DNA of 64,000 bases from Gammaproteobacteria bacterium (lineage in GTDB: Bacteria; Pseudomonadota; Gammaproteobacteria; Steroidobacterales; Woeseiaceae), in NCBI GenBank assembly GCA_013151645.1, contig JAADHU010000028.1, positions 62,001 to 126,000 of the forward strand, given 5' to 3'. Positions 27,771 to 37,269 of the stretch are shown one piece after another. Every line of letters starts with the position of its first letter. Position 1 is the first letter of the stretch. The notes under the pieces were generated by a model. That model was not told where the DNA came from, searched no databases, and was given only the letters and a program-made list of their open reading frames with translations. A program made the position numbers and the translations under genes.

Positions 27771-29165
27771 ATGAGTCAACCAACACAAACTCGCGTCACG
27801 TCCGAACTCAGCACGTCAGCGCTTCAGGCGCAGGACAAATCGCATCATTTTCATCCGTTTACCGATTTGCACAGCTACGCCCAATCCGGCGGCCGAATCA
27901 TTACCCAGGCTGAGCACGTCTATATTCACGATTCCGAAGGTCGAAAAATTCTCGACGGCATGTCCGGCCTGTGGTGCTGCAATCTTGGCTACAGCCAGCC
28001 ATCGATCGTGTCGGCCGTTACTCGTCAGCTACAAACTCTTCCGTACTACAACAGCTTTTTTAATTGCTCGAACAATGCCGCCGTCGCGCTGGCTAACTAC
28101 CTCGCCGAGGTGACGCCGAAGTCGTTCAATTATTTTTTCTTCACAAGTTCCGGGTCTGAAGCGAACGATACGAACATTCGTTTTGTTCACCGCTACTACG
28201 ACTTGCTCGGCAAACCGGAAAAGAAACAAATCATCAGCCGGAAAAATGCGTACCACGGCAGCACCATTGCGGGTGCCAGCCTCGGCGGTATGGATATGAT
28301 GCACGAGCAATTTATCGGTTTGCCTTACGTGCACCATATTCAACAACCCTACTGGTACAAAGAGGGCGGCGACAGCGATGCGGATACGTTTGGAGTTGTC
28401 GCAGCGCGCACGCTGGAACAGAAAATCGACGAACTCGGCGAGAAAACGGTTGCTGCATTCATCGCGGAACCCATTCAGGGCGCTGGTGGCGTAATCGTGC
28501 CGCCGAAAACCTATTGGCCCGAAATTCAGCGCATATGTGACGAGCGCGACATTTTGTTTATCAGTGATGAAGTCATTACCGGTTTCGGTCGCACGGGCGC
28601 ATGGTTTGGCTGCGAATCCTATTCAACCAGGCCCGATCTGATCACTTTTGCGAAAGGGATCACCGGTGGTTATCAGCCGCTCGGCGGCGTGGCCGTTAGC
28701 GACCGTGTCGCAGATGTCCTGACCGCGGGTGGCGGTGAATTTGCGCACGGCTATACGTATTCGGGACATCCGGCGGCATGCGCCGCGGGAATCGCGACTC
28801 TGGATATTCTGATAAATGAGCAAGTCATTGACTATGTCGGGGCTGACATCGGACCGTACTTTGGTAAATGCTGTCGCGAACTTGCGGAACATCCGATTGT
28901 TGGCGAAGTGCGTACAATCGGCATGCTGGCCGCATTTGAATTAGTCCGGGACAAAAATGCCCGTGAAAGACTGGCGCCTGACGGGCAGGCCGGACTCTTT
29001 TGTCGCGAAGCCGCTATCGGCAACCGCTTGATGGTCAGGGCCGTCGGCGACACCGTCATTAGTGCGCCACCGCTGATCTGCAATCGGCAAGAAGTTGATT
29101 TGTTGATCGAGAGACTGGTGAGGGCACTGGACGCCACCGCAATCGAGTATGGTGTCAGCGTATAG
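27771..29165 (+). CDS. spuC: Class III aminotransferase, SpuC-like (putrescine/polyamine-pyruvate)
   Basis: The 464-residue PLP enzyme aligns from end to end with Pseudomonas SpuC: 'GLWCCNLGYSQ', 'FTSSGSEANDT', 'YHGSTIAGASLGGM', 'AEPIQGAGGVIVPP', 'SDEVITGFGRTG', and the Schiff-base Lys in 'TFAKGITGGYQPLGG'. SpuC moves the amino group of putrescine or related diamines to pyruvate, giving aminobutanal and alanine. A GAGG ribosome site lies nine bases before the ATG. The next gene, an APC permease, follows after 17 bp, so uptake and transamination are coupled. A related omega-amino acid substrate is possible. Confidence 0.87.
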   Translation: MSQPTQTRVTSELSTSALQAQDKSHHFHPFTDLHSYAQSGGRIITQAEHVYIHDSEGRKILDGMSGLWCCNLGYSQPSIVSAVTRQLQTLPYYNSFFNCSNNAAVALANYLAEVTPKSFNYFFFTSSGSEANDTNIRFVHRYYDLLGKPEKKQIISRKNAYHGSTIAGASLGGMDMMHEQFIGLPYVHHIQQPYWYKEGGDSDADTFGVVAARTLEQKIDELGEKTVAAFIAEPIQGAGGVIVPPKTYWPEIQRICDERDILFISDEVITGFGRTGAWFGCESYSTRPDLITFAKGITGGYQPLGGVAVSDRVADVLTAGGGEFAHGYTYSGHPAACAAGIATLDILINEQVIDYVGADIGPYFGKCCRELAEHPIVGEVRTIGMLAAFELVRDKNARERLAPDGQAGLFCREAAIGNRLMVRAVGDTVISAPPLICNRQEVDLLIERLVRALDATAIEYGVSV

Positions 29166-29182
29166 ACAAACAGGTCCAGCGA

Positions 29183-30580
29183 ATGAACGAGACCATTCAG
29201 CGGCATAAGACGCTGGGAAAGACGGACATGGTGCTATTCACCGTGTCGGCCATCTTGCTGCTGGATACGCTTGCAGCAGCGGCTTCGATCGGTGCGTCCA
29301 GCATTTTCTGGTGGCTGTTCCTCGGCCTGATCTTTTTCCTGCCCTTTGCGATGATATGCGCCGAGATGGGGTGCACCTATGCAGAGCAAGGTGGCATATA
29401 CGCGTGGGTCCGAAATGCCTTCGGCGGACGTTGGGGATCACGCGTCAGCTGGGGCTACTGGGTCAATACAGCGGTATGGATTCCCGCTATTTTCATTCTT
29501 TTCGCTGGCATCCTGAAACAACTTTTCTTACCTGGCCTGTCATTGCCAGGTCAGATTGCAATCGGGATAACGCTCCTGTGGATCACCGTTGCGCTAAATG
29601 CCATCACACTCGACATCGGCAAATGGATTCCCAACATCGGAGCAATCTTCAAGATTAGCGTCTTTATCGCCGTGATCGCCGGCGCGGTCATCTATACCCG
29701 GGAGCACGGAATGGCCAACACCATTTCATTGCAATCGATGGCGCCCAGTTGGAATTCCGGCGCACAGTACATCCCCGCAATTATCTACGGCATGCTTGGA
29801 TTCGAACTGGTAAGCGCCAGCAGCGATGAAATGATTGATCCGTCGCGGGACGTACCGCGATCCATTTTCATATCGGGCTTCATCATCATCGTGCTCTATA
29901 CGGCGGCGACAGCCGCCGTTCTTGCGGCATTGCCAGCCGATAAAATCGATTTGGTGGAGGGCTTGATGAACACCCTGAACCTTTTCTTTGACGATGGTGG
30001 TTTTGGGCGATGGTTTGTTTTGGTTCTGGGAGTTGCCACCCTCTATACATTTTTTTCAAACGGCGTTACATGGGCACTGGGCTGCAATCGAGCGGCAGCG
30101 GAAGCGGCCCAGGAAGGCGAACTTCCCGACTTTTTCGGAATTGAACACAGGACGCTCGGAACGCCGATTGGTGCTGCTATTGCCATGGGTATTTTCGGCA
30201 CACTCACGCTTCTTTTGTACGGCTTTTTATCGAACTCGAATGAGGACCTGTTTTGGTCTTTGTTCGCTTTCAGCGCCGTCATTTTCCTGCTTCCCTACAT
30301 CGCGATGCTTTTCGCGTTCATCAAATCACGTAATGTCGATACTGACGTAGTTCGACCCTACAAAGTGCCGGGCGGGAACGCGGTCGCCAAATCCCTCGCT
30401 TACGTTTGCATCGTGATTCTGGCATTGTCAGTTGCGTTGTTTATCTACACGCCCGGTGAGGGAATTCAACGGCCGGTTCTCTTCGGCGCCTTTGTCATGA
30501 TTGCCATCGGCGAAGTGCTCATTAGAGCGACTGAAAAACGTAAGTCAACAACACCTCTGAATCAAAACGAAGCTCACTAA
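29183..30580 (+). CDS. APC-superfamily amino acid/polyamine permease
   Basis: The 465-residue protein has about 12 membrane helices and the APC pattern, with 'FTVSAILLLDTLAAAASIGASS' in the first helix and 'EMGCTYAEQGGIYAWVRNAFGGRWG' after helix two. It resembles the branch containing glutamate/GABA antiporters and putrescine importers such as PuuP. Its place directly behind spuC suggests that it imports the amine used by that enzyme. Substrate and coupling ion cannot be read from the sequence. Confidence 0.85.
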   Translation: MNETIQRHKTLGKTDMVLFTVSAILLLDTLAAAASIGASSIFWWLFLGLIFFLPFAMICAEMGCTYAEQGGIYAWVRNAFGGRWGSRVSWGYWVNTAVWIPAIFILFAGILKQLFLPGLSLPGQIAIGITLLWITVALNAITLDIGKWIPNIGAIFKISVFIAVIAGAVIYTREHGMANTISLQSMAPSWNSGAQYIPAIIYGMLGFELVSASSDEMIDPSRDVPRSIFISGFIIIVLYTAATAAVLAALPADKIDLVEGLMNTLNLFFDDGGFGRWFVLVLGVATLYTFFSNGVTWALGCNRAAAEAAQEGELPDFFGIEHRTLGTPIGAAIAMGIFGTLTLLLYGFLSNSNEDLFWSLFAFSAVIFLLPYIAMLFAFIKSRNVDTDVVRPYKVPGGNAVAKSLAYVCIVILALSVALFIYTPGEGIQRPVLFGAFVMIAIGEVLIRATEKRKSTTPLNQNEAH

Positions 30581-30583
30581 GGG

Positions 30584-30600
30584 ATAACACTTATTGTTAT
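30584..30600. promoter_or_regulatory. Palindrome between the permease gene and rquA
   Basis: ATAACA (30584-30589) and TGTTAT (30595-30600) form a perfect 6-bp inverted repeat with a 5-bp spacer, three bases after the permease stop and 110 bp before rquA. It is AT-rich with no T tract, so it is more like an operator than a terminator. A weak FNR-like half match (TTGAGaataACTAA) lies at 30627-30640. Confidence 0.3.
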
Positions 30601-30709
30601 GACGACTTGTCCAGTCAGACTAGCCATTGAGAATAACTAACAAGCTGGCGCGAAAACACAGACGACGATTGGCACACGTTACCGATACAGGGCAAGGAGG
30701 AGGAACTCG

Positions 30710-31513
30710 ATGCTGAACATGGCGAAGAAATCCATGTCGATCGGCGCAACCTTGGTAGAGGCAGGCGCATTCGCTGACGGTGAATCCGGCGGTAGGTGGC
30801 AATATGCACTCGATATCGCTCGCAACCGCGCTGAGATTGACGCGGATCCCTTCATCCCGGAGTACATGAAAGAGATTTACTACTGGGCTTACCTGAATCC
30901 CAGGAATGTACGCATGCTGGACCGGGAAACGGTCGTTAAAGTCATCCTGTGGTTTCAACACAATAGACTTCAGCGCGCCGCGTTCGCCGAACTCGAGCCG
31001 GGTCAGAAAGTATTGCAACCCGCCAGCGTTTATGGCGATTTTTGCCCCAACCTCGCCCGGCATCTGGGCCCGGACGCCGAACTGGAAATCCTCGATATCG
31101 CGCCCGTCCAGGTTCTGGGTTGTCGCAGAAAGATGGCTTCGTTGCCACAGGCGCGTGTCAATCGCGGCAATGCCGCGGATCTCGGCGAGCAACTTTACGA
31201 TGCCATTTGCTGTTACTTCCTGTTGCATGAGGTACCGCTGGAATACAAGTTTACCATCGTCCAGGAATTGCTGAATCACGTTCGCCCCGGCGGGAAAGTA
31301 GTCTTCGTCGACTACCACAAGCCGCATTGGGCCCACCCGCTGAAACCGATTACGAGCCTGGTTTTCGATACGCTGGAACCCTTCGCCAAAGATTTGTGGC
31401 GTTATCCGATTGAGACTTTCTGCAACGGCGATAAACGTTTCAACTGGCGCCAGCAAAGCTACTTTGGCGGGCTGTTTCAAAAAACCGTCGCGCAACGAAA
31501 CGGCGCTCACTGA
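30710..31513 (+). CDS. rquA: Rhodoquinone biosynthesis protein RquA
   Basis: RquA converts ubiquinone to rhodoquinone by replacing a methoxy group with an amino group. The protein is related to SAM-dependent methyltransferases. The 267-residue product carries the RquA features as I know them: 'IPEYMKEIYYWAYLNPRNVRMLDRE', 'ILWFQHNRLQRAAF', a modified SAM loop 'KVLQPASVYGDFCPNLA', and 'VFVDYHKPHWAHPLKP'. A very strong AGGAGG site precedes the ATG. frdA follows after 24 bp, and the unit continues to frdD. This context independently supports the call, since rhodoquinone's low potential suits fumarate reduction. Confidence 0.9.
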   Translation: MLNMAKKSMSIGATLVEAGAFADGESGGRWQYALDIARNRAEIDADPFIPEYMKEIYYWAYLNPRNVRMLDRETVVKVILWFQHNRLQRAAFAELEPGQKVLQPASVYGDFCPNLARHLGPDAELEILDIAPVQVLGCRRKMASLPQARVNRGNAADLGEQLYDAICCYFLLHEVPLEYKFTIVQELLNHVRPGGKVVFVDYHKPHWAHPLKPITSLVFDTLEPFAKDLWRYPIETFCNGDKRFNWRQQSYFGGLFQKTVAQRNGAH

Positions 31514-31537
31514 GAACAGCCGACGGAGGAACCCGAC

Positions 31538-33289
31538 ATGCAAATGGTATCGACAGATATTGCCATCGTCGGTGCCGGCGGCGCAGGATTACGCGCCGCG
31601 ATCGCGGCGGCTGAACACAATCCATCGCTGCGGATCGCCCTTATTTCCAAGGTCTATCCCATGCGCAGTCACACGGTGGCGGCCGAAGGCGGTGCTGCGG
31701 GGGTGATCAAGGCAGGCGACAGTCTGGACGATCACTTCAACGATACGGTGGCGGGAGGCGACTGGCTATCCGATCAGGATGCGGTCGAATTGTTCGTCGA
31801 GACCGCACCAAAGGAACTGACACAGATGGAACGCTGGGGCTGCCCCTGGAGTCGGCAAGAGGACGGTCATGTTGCCGTACGCCCCTTTGGGGGAATGAAA
31901 ATGGAACGGACCTGGTTCGCGACGGACAAGACCGGCTTTCACTTGCTGCACACCTTGTTCCAGACCTCACTCAAGTACCCGCCGATCCAGCGCTTCGACG
32001 AATACTATTGCATCGACCTGGTTGTCATTGACGGACGCTGCGAAGGCGTGGTCGCTCTGGAAATGCGCACGGGAAAACTGATCCTGTTTCAGGCCCCCGC
32101 AGTGATCATCGCAACCGGCGGTGCAGGAAGGATCTTCCCGTTTACTACCAACGGCGCGGCCAATACGGGTGACGGCATGGCGCTTGCCTATCGGCGGGGT
32201 GTGCCGCTCAAAGACATGGAGTTTGTCCAGTATCACCCCACCGGCCTGCCCGGAACCGGAATTCTGATTACCGAAGCCGCACGCGGTGAAGGAGGTATTC
32301 TGGTCAACAAAGACGGCTACCGCTATCTGCAGGACTACGACCTCGGCCCTCCAGATCCATGGCCCCGAAAAAAAGCGATGGAACTCGGGCCGCGTGATCG
32401 TCTGAGCCAGGCATTTTGGCAGGAACAACAAAAGGGCCGTACTGTTGCATGGCCAAGCGGCGACGTCGTGCACCTGGACTTACGCCACTTGGGCGAAAAG
32501 AAAATCGACGCCCGGCTGCCGCTGGTACGAGAGCTCAGCAGCACCTACGAAAACGTCGATCCGGTTCGGGAGCCGATACCGGTCCGTCCTGTCGTCCACT
32601 ACACCATGGGCGGCATCGACACTGACATCAACACGGCAACACCATTGAGCGGCCTTTTTGCAGCCGGCGAATGTGCTTGCGTGAGTATCAACGGCGCCAA
32701 TCGTCTGGGCTCAAATTCACTGACGGAGATCCTGGTTTTTGGTGCCCGTGCCGGTCGGGCCGCCGCCGAATACCGGGCCGGCAATGACGATCGCCCGAAG
32801 GAGTCCGAACTGCGCCGGCAAGCAACGAAACCCAGAAGCCGGATTGCCAATCTGATGCAAGGCGATGGCAAAGAGCAGGTATCGGTCCTGCGGCGCGAAA
32901 TGAATACTGCCATGGAGTCGGGAGCGGGAATATATCGCAGCGAAGATTCACTGCAAAGTACCTGCGAAACGCTGGAGGCACTGTGTCGGCGATACGCCAA
33001 TCTTGAATTGCAGGACAAGTCCAATGTTTACAATACCGATCTGATCCAGGCCCTGGAACTGGGGGCCATGCTCGATGTCGCACGCACGATCGCGGTCTCG
33101 GCGCTGGGCCGCACAGAGTCCCGCGGTTCTCATCAGCGCCTTGATCATGTGGAACGAGATGACGGGAATTTTCTGACTCACAGCATGGCCCGGTTTCAAG
33201 AGGGAAACGAACCCCAATTGAAATACAAACCGGTTACCATTACGAAATCCCAGCCAGCGCAGCGCGTATACGGAGGCGCAGCGAAATGA
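31538..33289 (+). CDS. frdA: Fumarate reductase flavoprotein subunit FrdA
   Basis: The 583-residue protein aligns closely with E. coli FrdA. The FAD site is '[16 protein letters not shown]', and the His that carries covalent FAD is His45 in '[10 protein letters not shown]'. Catalytic residues are in '[11 protein letters not shown]', '[12 protein letters not shown]' and '[10 protein letters not shown]'. The '[10 protein letters not shown]' signature is present and the C-terminus is 'QRVYGGAAK'. It reduces fumarate to succinate on the cytoplasmic face of the membrane as part of FrdABCD. The stop overlaps frdB by 4 bp. A reverse succinate dehydrogenase role is possible in principle, but similarity and context favour a quinol:fumarate reductase. 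Confidence 0.95.
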   Translation: MQMVSTDIAIVGAGGAGLRAAIAAAEHNPSLRIALISKVYPMRSHTVAAEGGAAGVIKAGDSLDDHFNDTVAGGDWLSDQDAVELFVETAPKELTQMERWGCPWSRQEDGHVAVRPFGGMKMERTWFATDKTGFHLLHTLFQTSLKYPPIQRFDEYYCIDLVVIDGRCEGVVALEMRTGKLILFQAPAVIIATGGAGRIFPFTTNGAANTGDGMALAYRRGVPLKDMEFVQYHPTGLPGTGILITEAARGEGGILVNKDGYRYLQDYDLGPPDPWPRKKAMELGPRDRLSQAFWQEQQKGRTVAWPSGDVVHLDLRHLGEKKIDARLPLVRELSSTYENVDPVREPIPVRPVVHYTMGGIDTDINTATPLSGLFAAGECACVSINGANRLGSNSLTEILVFGARAGRAAAEYRAGNDDRPKESELRRQATKPRSRIANLMQGDGKEQVSVLRREMNTAMESGAGIYRSEDSLQSTCETLEALCRRYANLELQDKSNVYNTDLIQALELGAMLDVARTIAVSALGRTESRGSHQRLDHVERDDGNFLTHSMARFQEGNEPQLKYKPVTITKSQPAQRVYGGAAK

Positions 33290-34029
33290 GCAGGGAGACT
33301 ATCGAGCTTGTGGTATTCCGCTACAACCCGGAAACGGATTGCGAACCTGCTTACCAACGTTATCAGATCCCCTATCACCATGACTGGTTAGTGCTCGATG
33401 CACTGAACTATGTCAAAGACCATCTTGATCGTTCATTGAGCTATCGTTGGTCCTGTCACATGGCCGTTTGCGGAAGCTGCGGCATGATGATAAACGGCGA
33501 GCCCACCCTGACCTGCAAGGCATTCGTTCGGGATTACGCGGACTCAATCCGTATCGAACCGTTGGCGAATTTTCCAGTGGAACGCGACTTGATCGTGAAT
33601 CAGGACGATTTCATGAGCAAGCTTGCGAGCGTCAAACCCTACATCATCGATACAGATGACGTGCCGTTGTCTGAAGGTGAAGAATTGCAGACACCGGCAG
33701 AGTTGGCGGTGTTCGATCAGTACACCGGATGCATTAACTGTCTGCTGTGTTATTCAGCCTGCCCGCAATATTCACTGTCCGCAGATTTTATTGGTCCCGC
33801 CGCACTGACCCTGGCCCATCGCTACAACATCGATTCCCGGGACGACGGCTTCCGGCAGCGCGAAGAGCGCGTGGGCAGCGATGACGGTGTCTGGCAGTGC
33901 AGTTTTGTGGGCGCCTGTTCCGAGGTTTGCCCGAAAGGCGTCGACCCGGCGGCCGCCATCCAGCAAGGAAAGATCACGAGTGCGGCCCACTACTTCAAGA
34001 AGCACCTGATGCCCTGGAGCGACTCATGA
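33286..34029 (+). CDS. frdB: Fumarate reductase iron-sulfur subunit FrdB
   Basis: The 247-residue protein passes electrons from quinol to FrdA. The [2Fe-2S] site is '[12 protein letters not shown]...C', and the [4Fe-4S]/[3Fe-4S] sites are in '[13 protein letters not shown]' and '[25 protein letters not shown]'. The cysteine pattern and the sequence between the sites follow E. coli FrdB closely. Start and stop overlap the neighbouring genes (ATGA at both ends), so translation is coupled. Confidence 0.95.
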   Translation: MSRETIELVVFRYNPETDCEPAYQRYQIPYHHDWLVLDALNYVKDHLDRSLSYRWSCHMAVCGSCGMMINGEPTLTCKAFVRDYADSIRIEPLANFPVERDLIVNQDDFMSKLASVKPYIIDTDDVPLSEGEELQTPAELAVFDQYTGCINCLLCYSACPQYSLSADFIGPAALTLAHRYNIDSRDDGFRQREERVGSDDGVWQCSFVGACSEVCPKGVDPAAAIQQGKITSAAHYFKKHLMPWSDS

Positions 34030-34415
34030 ACACTGGGCCGCTTGTCCGCCAGATCAGCCGACGCCAATGGTGGCTGGGTGCATCCCGCTATCGTCGCTAC
34101 ATGGTACGTGAACTCACCTCACTGTTTATCGGCGCATTCGCGTTCGCGCTTATTGTGGGTTTGTGGCGACTATCTCAGGGTGCCCAGGCATTTTCTGCAT
34201 GGCTGGACGCCATGCACTCGCCGGCCGGCCTGGCGTTCAATGGAATCGCCCTGGCGGCCGCCTTGTATCACAGTGTCACGTGGTTCAATGTCGCGCCAAA
34301 AGCCATCAGCGTACGAATCGGCACCTTCAAACTACCCGATAGCATCATCAGTGGTGCCCACTACGCCGGCTGGCTGCTGGTATCAATTCTAGTCCTGTAT
34401 TTGGTGAGGGTCTGA
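34026..34415 (+). CDS. frdC: Fumarate reductase membrane anchor FrdC
   Basis: The 129-residue protein has three membrane helices and the FrdC pattern: 'RYRRYMVRELTSLF' corresponds to the E. coli stretch with the quinone-site Glu29, and 'LAAALYHSVTWFNVAPKAI' matches the conserved middle part. It anchors FrdAB and forms part of the quinol site without haem. The ATG at 34026 overlaps the frdB stop; longer frames upstream lie inside frdB. Confidence 0.92.
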   Translation: MNTGPLVRQISRRQWWLGASRYRRYMVRELTSLFIGAFAFALIVGLWRLSQGAQAFSAWLDAMHSPAGLAFNGIALAAALYHSVTWFNVAPKAISVRIGTFKLPDSIISGAHYAGWLLVSILVLYLVRV

Positions 34416-34417
34416 CG

Positions 34418-34765
34418 ATGTCCAGCCATAAGCCCGTTTTCTGGGCGCTGTTCGCAGCCGGGGGCACGCTATCTGCATTGTTGGCACCCGTTCTGATTTT
34501 CCTCATTGGTTTCGCCGTACCGCTGAACCTGATCGATCCTGAAGCGCTCGGTTTCGCCCGGGTTTCCGGTGCATTGGCCACGATTTCCATAGCGTTAACG
34601 ATGCTTGTCATCATCGTATTGTTCCTGTGGCATGCGGCTCACCGACTACGCGTTACTGCACATGATCTGGGCTGGTTCCCGGATTCCGTCGCCGTAGTGC
34701 TGTTCTACGGACTCGCTGCCGCGGGCTCGGTTGCAAGTGGCTGGTTGCTTATCGGCACAACGTAA
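34418..34765 (+). CDS. frdD: Fumarate reductase membrane anchor FrdD
   Basis: The 115-residue protein has three helices and matches FrdD: 'KPVFWALFAAGGTLSALLAPVL' at the N-terminus and 'HAAHRLRVTAHDLG' in the middle, the counterpart of 'HRMHHAMHDL' in E. coli. With FrdC it forms the membrane part and quinol site. It ends the rquA-frdABCD unit. No clear terminator follows before the convergent small gene at 34851. Confidence 0.92.
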   Translation: MSSHKPVFWALFAAGGTLSALLAPVLIFLIGFAVPLNLIDPEALGFARVSGALATISIALTMLVIIVLFLWHAAHRLRVTAHDLGWFPDSVAVVLFYGLAAAGSVASGWLLIGTT

Positions 34766-34850
34766 CGCACATCCGTGCCCTGCTTCTGCGAATCGTCTCA
34801 GGTCGAACTGCTGCATGGATCTTCGGCCAGTCAGCCGCCGACAGCGTTCA

Positions 34851-35207
34851 TCATTGTGTCTGCCACTCCCAATGAACAATCCGTTCTTCCATCGGGTCAA
34901 TTTCTATCGTGTATCTGACACCGGGCAGGCGAATTACCATGCACACCAGCCGTCGACCTATAAATGGCGCAAGCGATTCAACTCGGCGCTGCATTGAATC
35001 GGCCTCCGATCCTTCGGTAACGCCTTGCCCCGTGTTCTCGGTGATTTTTCGAAACAGCGAGTCATCGAAAAGTCGATCTTCAACATGAGCAACATCCGCC
35101 TCCCTGGCTTGTATCGGAATGTCCGGACAATTCTCGACCAGAGTGTGCAAGCGAAGCAGTTCGTAGGCATCGGAGTAAGCACCGTTGCCGGAATTGGGAC
35201 TGTTCAT
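34851..35207 (-). CDS. Hypothetical small protein
   Basis: I do not recognise this 118-residue protein. It is acidic, without signal peptide or membrane segment, and ends in 'RYTIEIDPMEERIVHWEWQTQ', which looks like a beta hairpin with two tryptophans. The ATG at 35207 has AAGG two bases upstream, and a GTG four codons earlier is possible. It stands alone between frdD (convergent) and pdxH. Codon use and composition look like a real gene, but nothing else confirms it. Confidence 0.5.
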   Translation of the reverse strand: MNSPNSGNGAYSDAYELLRLHTLVENCPDIPIQAREADVAHVEDRLFDDSLFRKITENTGQGVTEGSEADSMQRRVESLAPFIGRRLVCMVIRLPGVRYTIEIDPMEERIVHWEWQTQ

Positions 35208-35374
35208 TGCCTTGTACACGATGGACTGCTTTCGATTTCGAACTTCATACCGTTGTTTATCGGTAGGAAGTCTGAAATATTTAGCCCGATCGGGAGTTTT
35301 TCGTCCGCTCGACCCGTACGCACGGCGTCAGCGCGGACTGCCAGCTCCGATTCAGGCCTCCCGCTGCAAACCAA

Positions 35375-36061
35375 TCAGGGCGAAAGGCGCTCGATCTTCC
35401 AGCTATCTTCGTCCGCCCGGCTGTAGAGAAATCGATCGTGCAGGCGATCCGATCGGCCTTGCCAGAATTCGAACGATTGCGGCACTACCCGATAGCCGCC
35501 CCAGAAAGATGGCAGTGGCACTTTTTTGTCGGCGAACTTGCGCTTCATTTCGTCAAACTTTGCCTCAAGCAACGCTCGCGAAGTGATGACACTGCTTTGC
35601 ACGGAAACCCATGCCCCTATCTGGCTGCCACGCGGACGTGTGACGAAATAGCGCATCGTTTCCTGCGTAGAAATCTTCTCCGCCAAACCCCTGATGGCGA
35701 CCTGTCGACCCAGTACGGGCCAAAAGAACAATAGTGCAACGTTCGCATTGGCGGCAATATGAGCCGCTTTGTTGCTCGACTGGTTGGTAAAAAAGACAAA
35801 GCCTCTTTCGTCGAAATACTTGAGTAGTACCGTACGGCAGGCCGGGCGATGCCGTTCATCCACTGTCGTCAAACTCATGGCATTTGGCTCGAGTGTTTCA
35901 GTATCACAAACCTGCCGAAACCAATCCGCAAATTGCTTGACGGGATCCGCGTCAAGCTCATCGGATTCCAGGGTCATGCCCGTTGCCGACAATCTCAACG
36001 ACGACACATCCATGCCAGCATCATGACTTGAATTCGGTTCCTCGATCTTTTTATTTTTCAT
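35375..36061 (-). CDS. pdxH: Pyridoxamine 5'-phosphate oxidase
   Basis: This FMN enzyme oxidises pyridoxine- and pyridoxamine-phosphate to PLP. The 228-residue protein carries 'PNAMSLTTVDERHRPACRTVLLKYFDERGFVFFTNQSSNKAAHI', the FMN-binding core, plus 'FWPVLGRQVAIRG', 'SQIGAWVSVQSSVI' and the C-terminal signature 'PQSFEFWQGRSDRLHDRF'. The first ~25 residues are an unconserved extension. PLP serves the aminotransferases and the dehydratase encoded nearby, although a functional link is not needed. Confidence 0.95.
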   Translation of the reverse strand: MKNKKIEEPNSSHDAGMDVSSLRLSATGMTLESDELDADPVKQFADWFRQVCDTETLEPNAMSLTTVDERHRPACRTVLLKYFDERGFVFFTNQSSNKAAHIAANANVALLFFWPVLGRQVAIRGLAEKISTQETMRYFVTRPRGSQIGAWVSVQSSVITSRALLEAKFDEMKRKFADKKVPLPSFWGGYRVVPQSFEFWQGRSDRLHDRFLYSRADEDSWKIERLSP

Positions 36062-36094
36062 CGCTTCAATCAGGTCAATTCAATCACTGTATAT

Positions 36095-37063
36095 TTATAT
36101 CGTGGGGACTTTCCCGCTGAGTACCGTCAAATACTTGTCGATATCAATGTTGCCGCCGGTCAAAATAACACCAACGGACTTGCCCGACATCGTATCGCGT
36201 TCCTGCATCAAAGCCGCAAGCGCCGCCGCGCCAGCTCCTTCCGCCGCATTGTGAATGGTACGGTAGTAAATACGCATCGCGTTGGCAATTTCGTCTTCAC
36301 TGACCGCAACGATCCGATCCGCACCTTTCGAATAGATTTCAAACGCTTCCGCTACCGGCACTCGCACCGCAACGCCATCCGCGAACGTCGCGGCGCTGTC
36401 TGTCTCCACCAGTTTTCCCTGCTCGAAGGAAAGCTTGGCACCCATCGCCTCTGTCGATACCACGCCAACAACTTTGGTCTTCAGGCCCAGCGCATCGCGT
36501 GCCAGGATCGTAGCGCATATTCCCGACCCGCAACCGATAGGCACATAGACTGTGTCCAGGTGCGGAGCCGCCGTGAACAATTCAAACGCGTAGGTGGCAA
36601 CTCCGCGAGCGATTTCCAGGTGAAACGGCGGTACGGCATGCCAACCGCGCACTTCAGCCTGGCGCATGGCTTCATCTTTCGCCTCATCGAAATCGCTGCC
36701 ATATTCGATAACGTCACCACCAAACGCGCGCATGGCGGCATTTTTTTCCGTCGAATTTCCCCGCGGCACGTAGATGGTCGCGGTCAGCCCCGCTCGTGTC
36801 GCGGCCAATGACTGTGACTGACCATGGTTACCTCTGGTTGCCGTCACAATGCCTGATACCTCCGGGTGCACCCGTTTCAACCAGTCAATGTAAGTGATAC
36901 CGCCGCGCACCTTGAACGCGCCGATCGGCGTGTGATTTTCGTGCTTGACCCAGACTTCGCATCCTGTCTCTTTTTGCAATAAGGGCCAGGCATATTGTGC
37001 CGTTGCCGGCATATACCGATAGACAAGTTCCGCCGCAGCTTCCAGATCTGATTTAACGAACAA
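36095..37063 (-). CDS. PLP-dependent threonine/serine dehydratase family protein
   Basis: The 322-residue fold-type II enzyme has the PLP lysine in 'HENHTPIGAFKVRGG', a substrate loop 'TATRGNHGQSQSLAA', and the phosphate-binding glycine loop 'PIGCGSGICATI'. It lacks the C-terminal regulatory ACT domain of biosynthetic IlvA, so it is a catabolic-type dehydratase or a relative (serine racemase, hydroxyaspartate or ectoine-type lyases are alternatives). The start is probably TTG at 37063 with AGGA seven bases upstream; the next Met would remove conserved sequence. It follows pdxH's direction and could share its transcript (33-bp gap). Confidence 0.82.
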   Translation of the reverse strand: MFVKSDLEAAAELVYRYMPATAQYAWPLLQKETGCEVWVKHENHTPIGAFKVRGGITYIDWLKRVHPEVSGIVTATRGNHGQSQSLAATRAGLTATIYVPRGNSTEKNAAMRAFGGDVIEYGSDFDEAKDEAMRQAEVRGWHAVPPFHLEIARGVATYAFELFTAAPHLDTVYVPIGCGSGICATILARDALGLKTKVVGVVSTEAMGAKLSFEQGKLVETDSAATFADGVAVRVPVAEAFEIYSKGADRIVAVSEDEIANAMRIYYRTIHNAAEGAGAAALAALMQERDTMSGKSVGVILTGGNIDIDKYLTVLSGKVPTI

Positions 37064-37269
37064 AGTAGGTGTCCTGATTTTTTCGCGTCATATCGCCTAT
37101 TCTCGTCCAATAGCGATCCGGGCGCTAGGTCTGACAGTGCTTCAGAAACAGTCATGTAACGCCCTGTGGTGCAAACTTCCAAAGTTCGAATGCAACATTT
37201 AGTAAGATGTCTGCGTGCAGCCGGAAAACTCGCTGAAAGACCGATGACAAGAAACAGAGGACCTAAACG

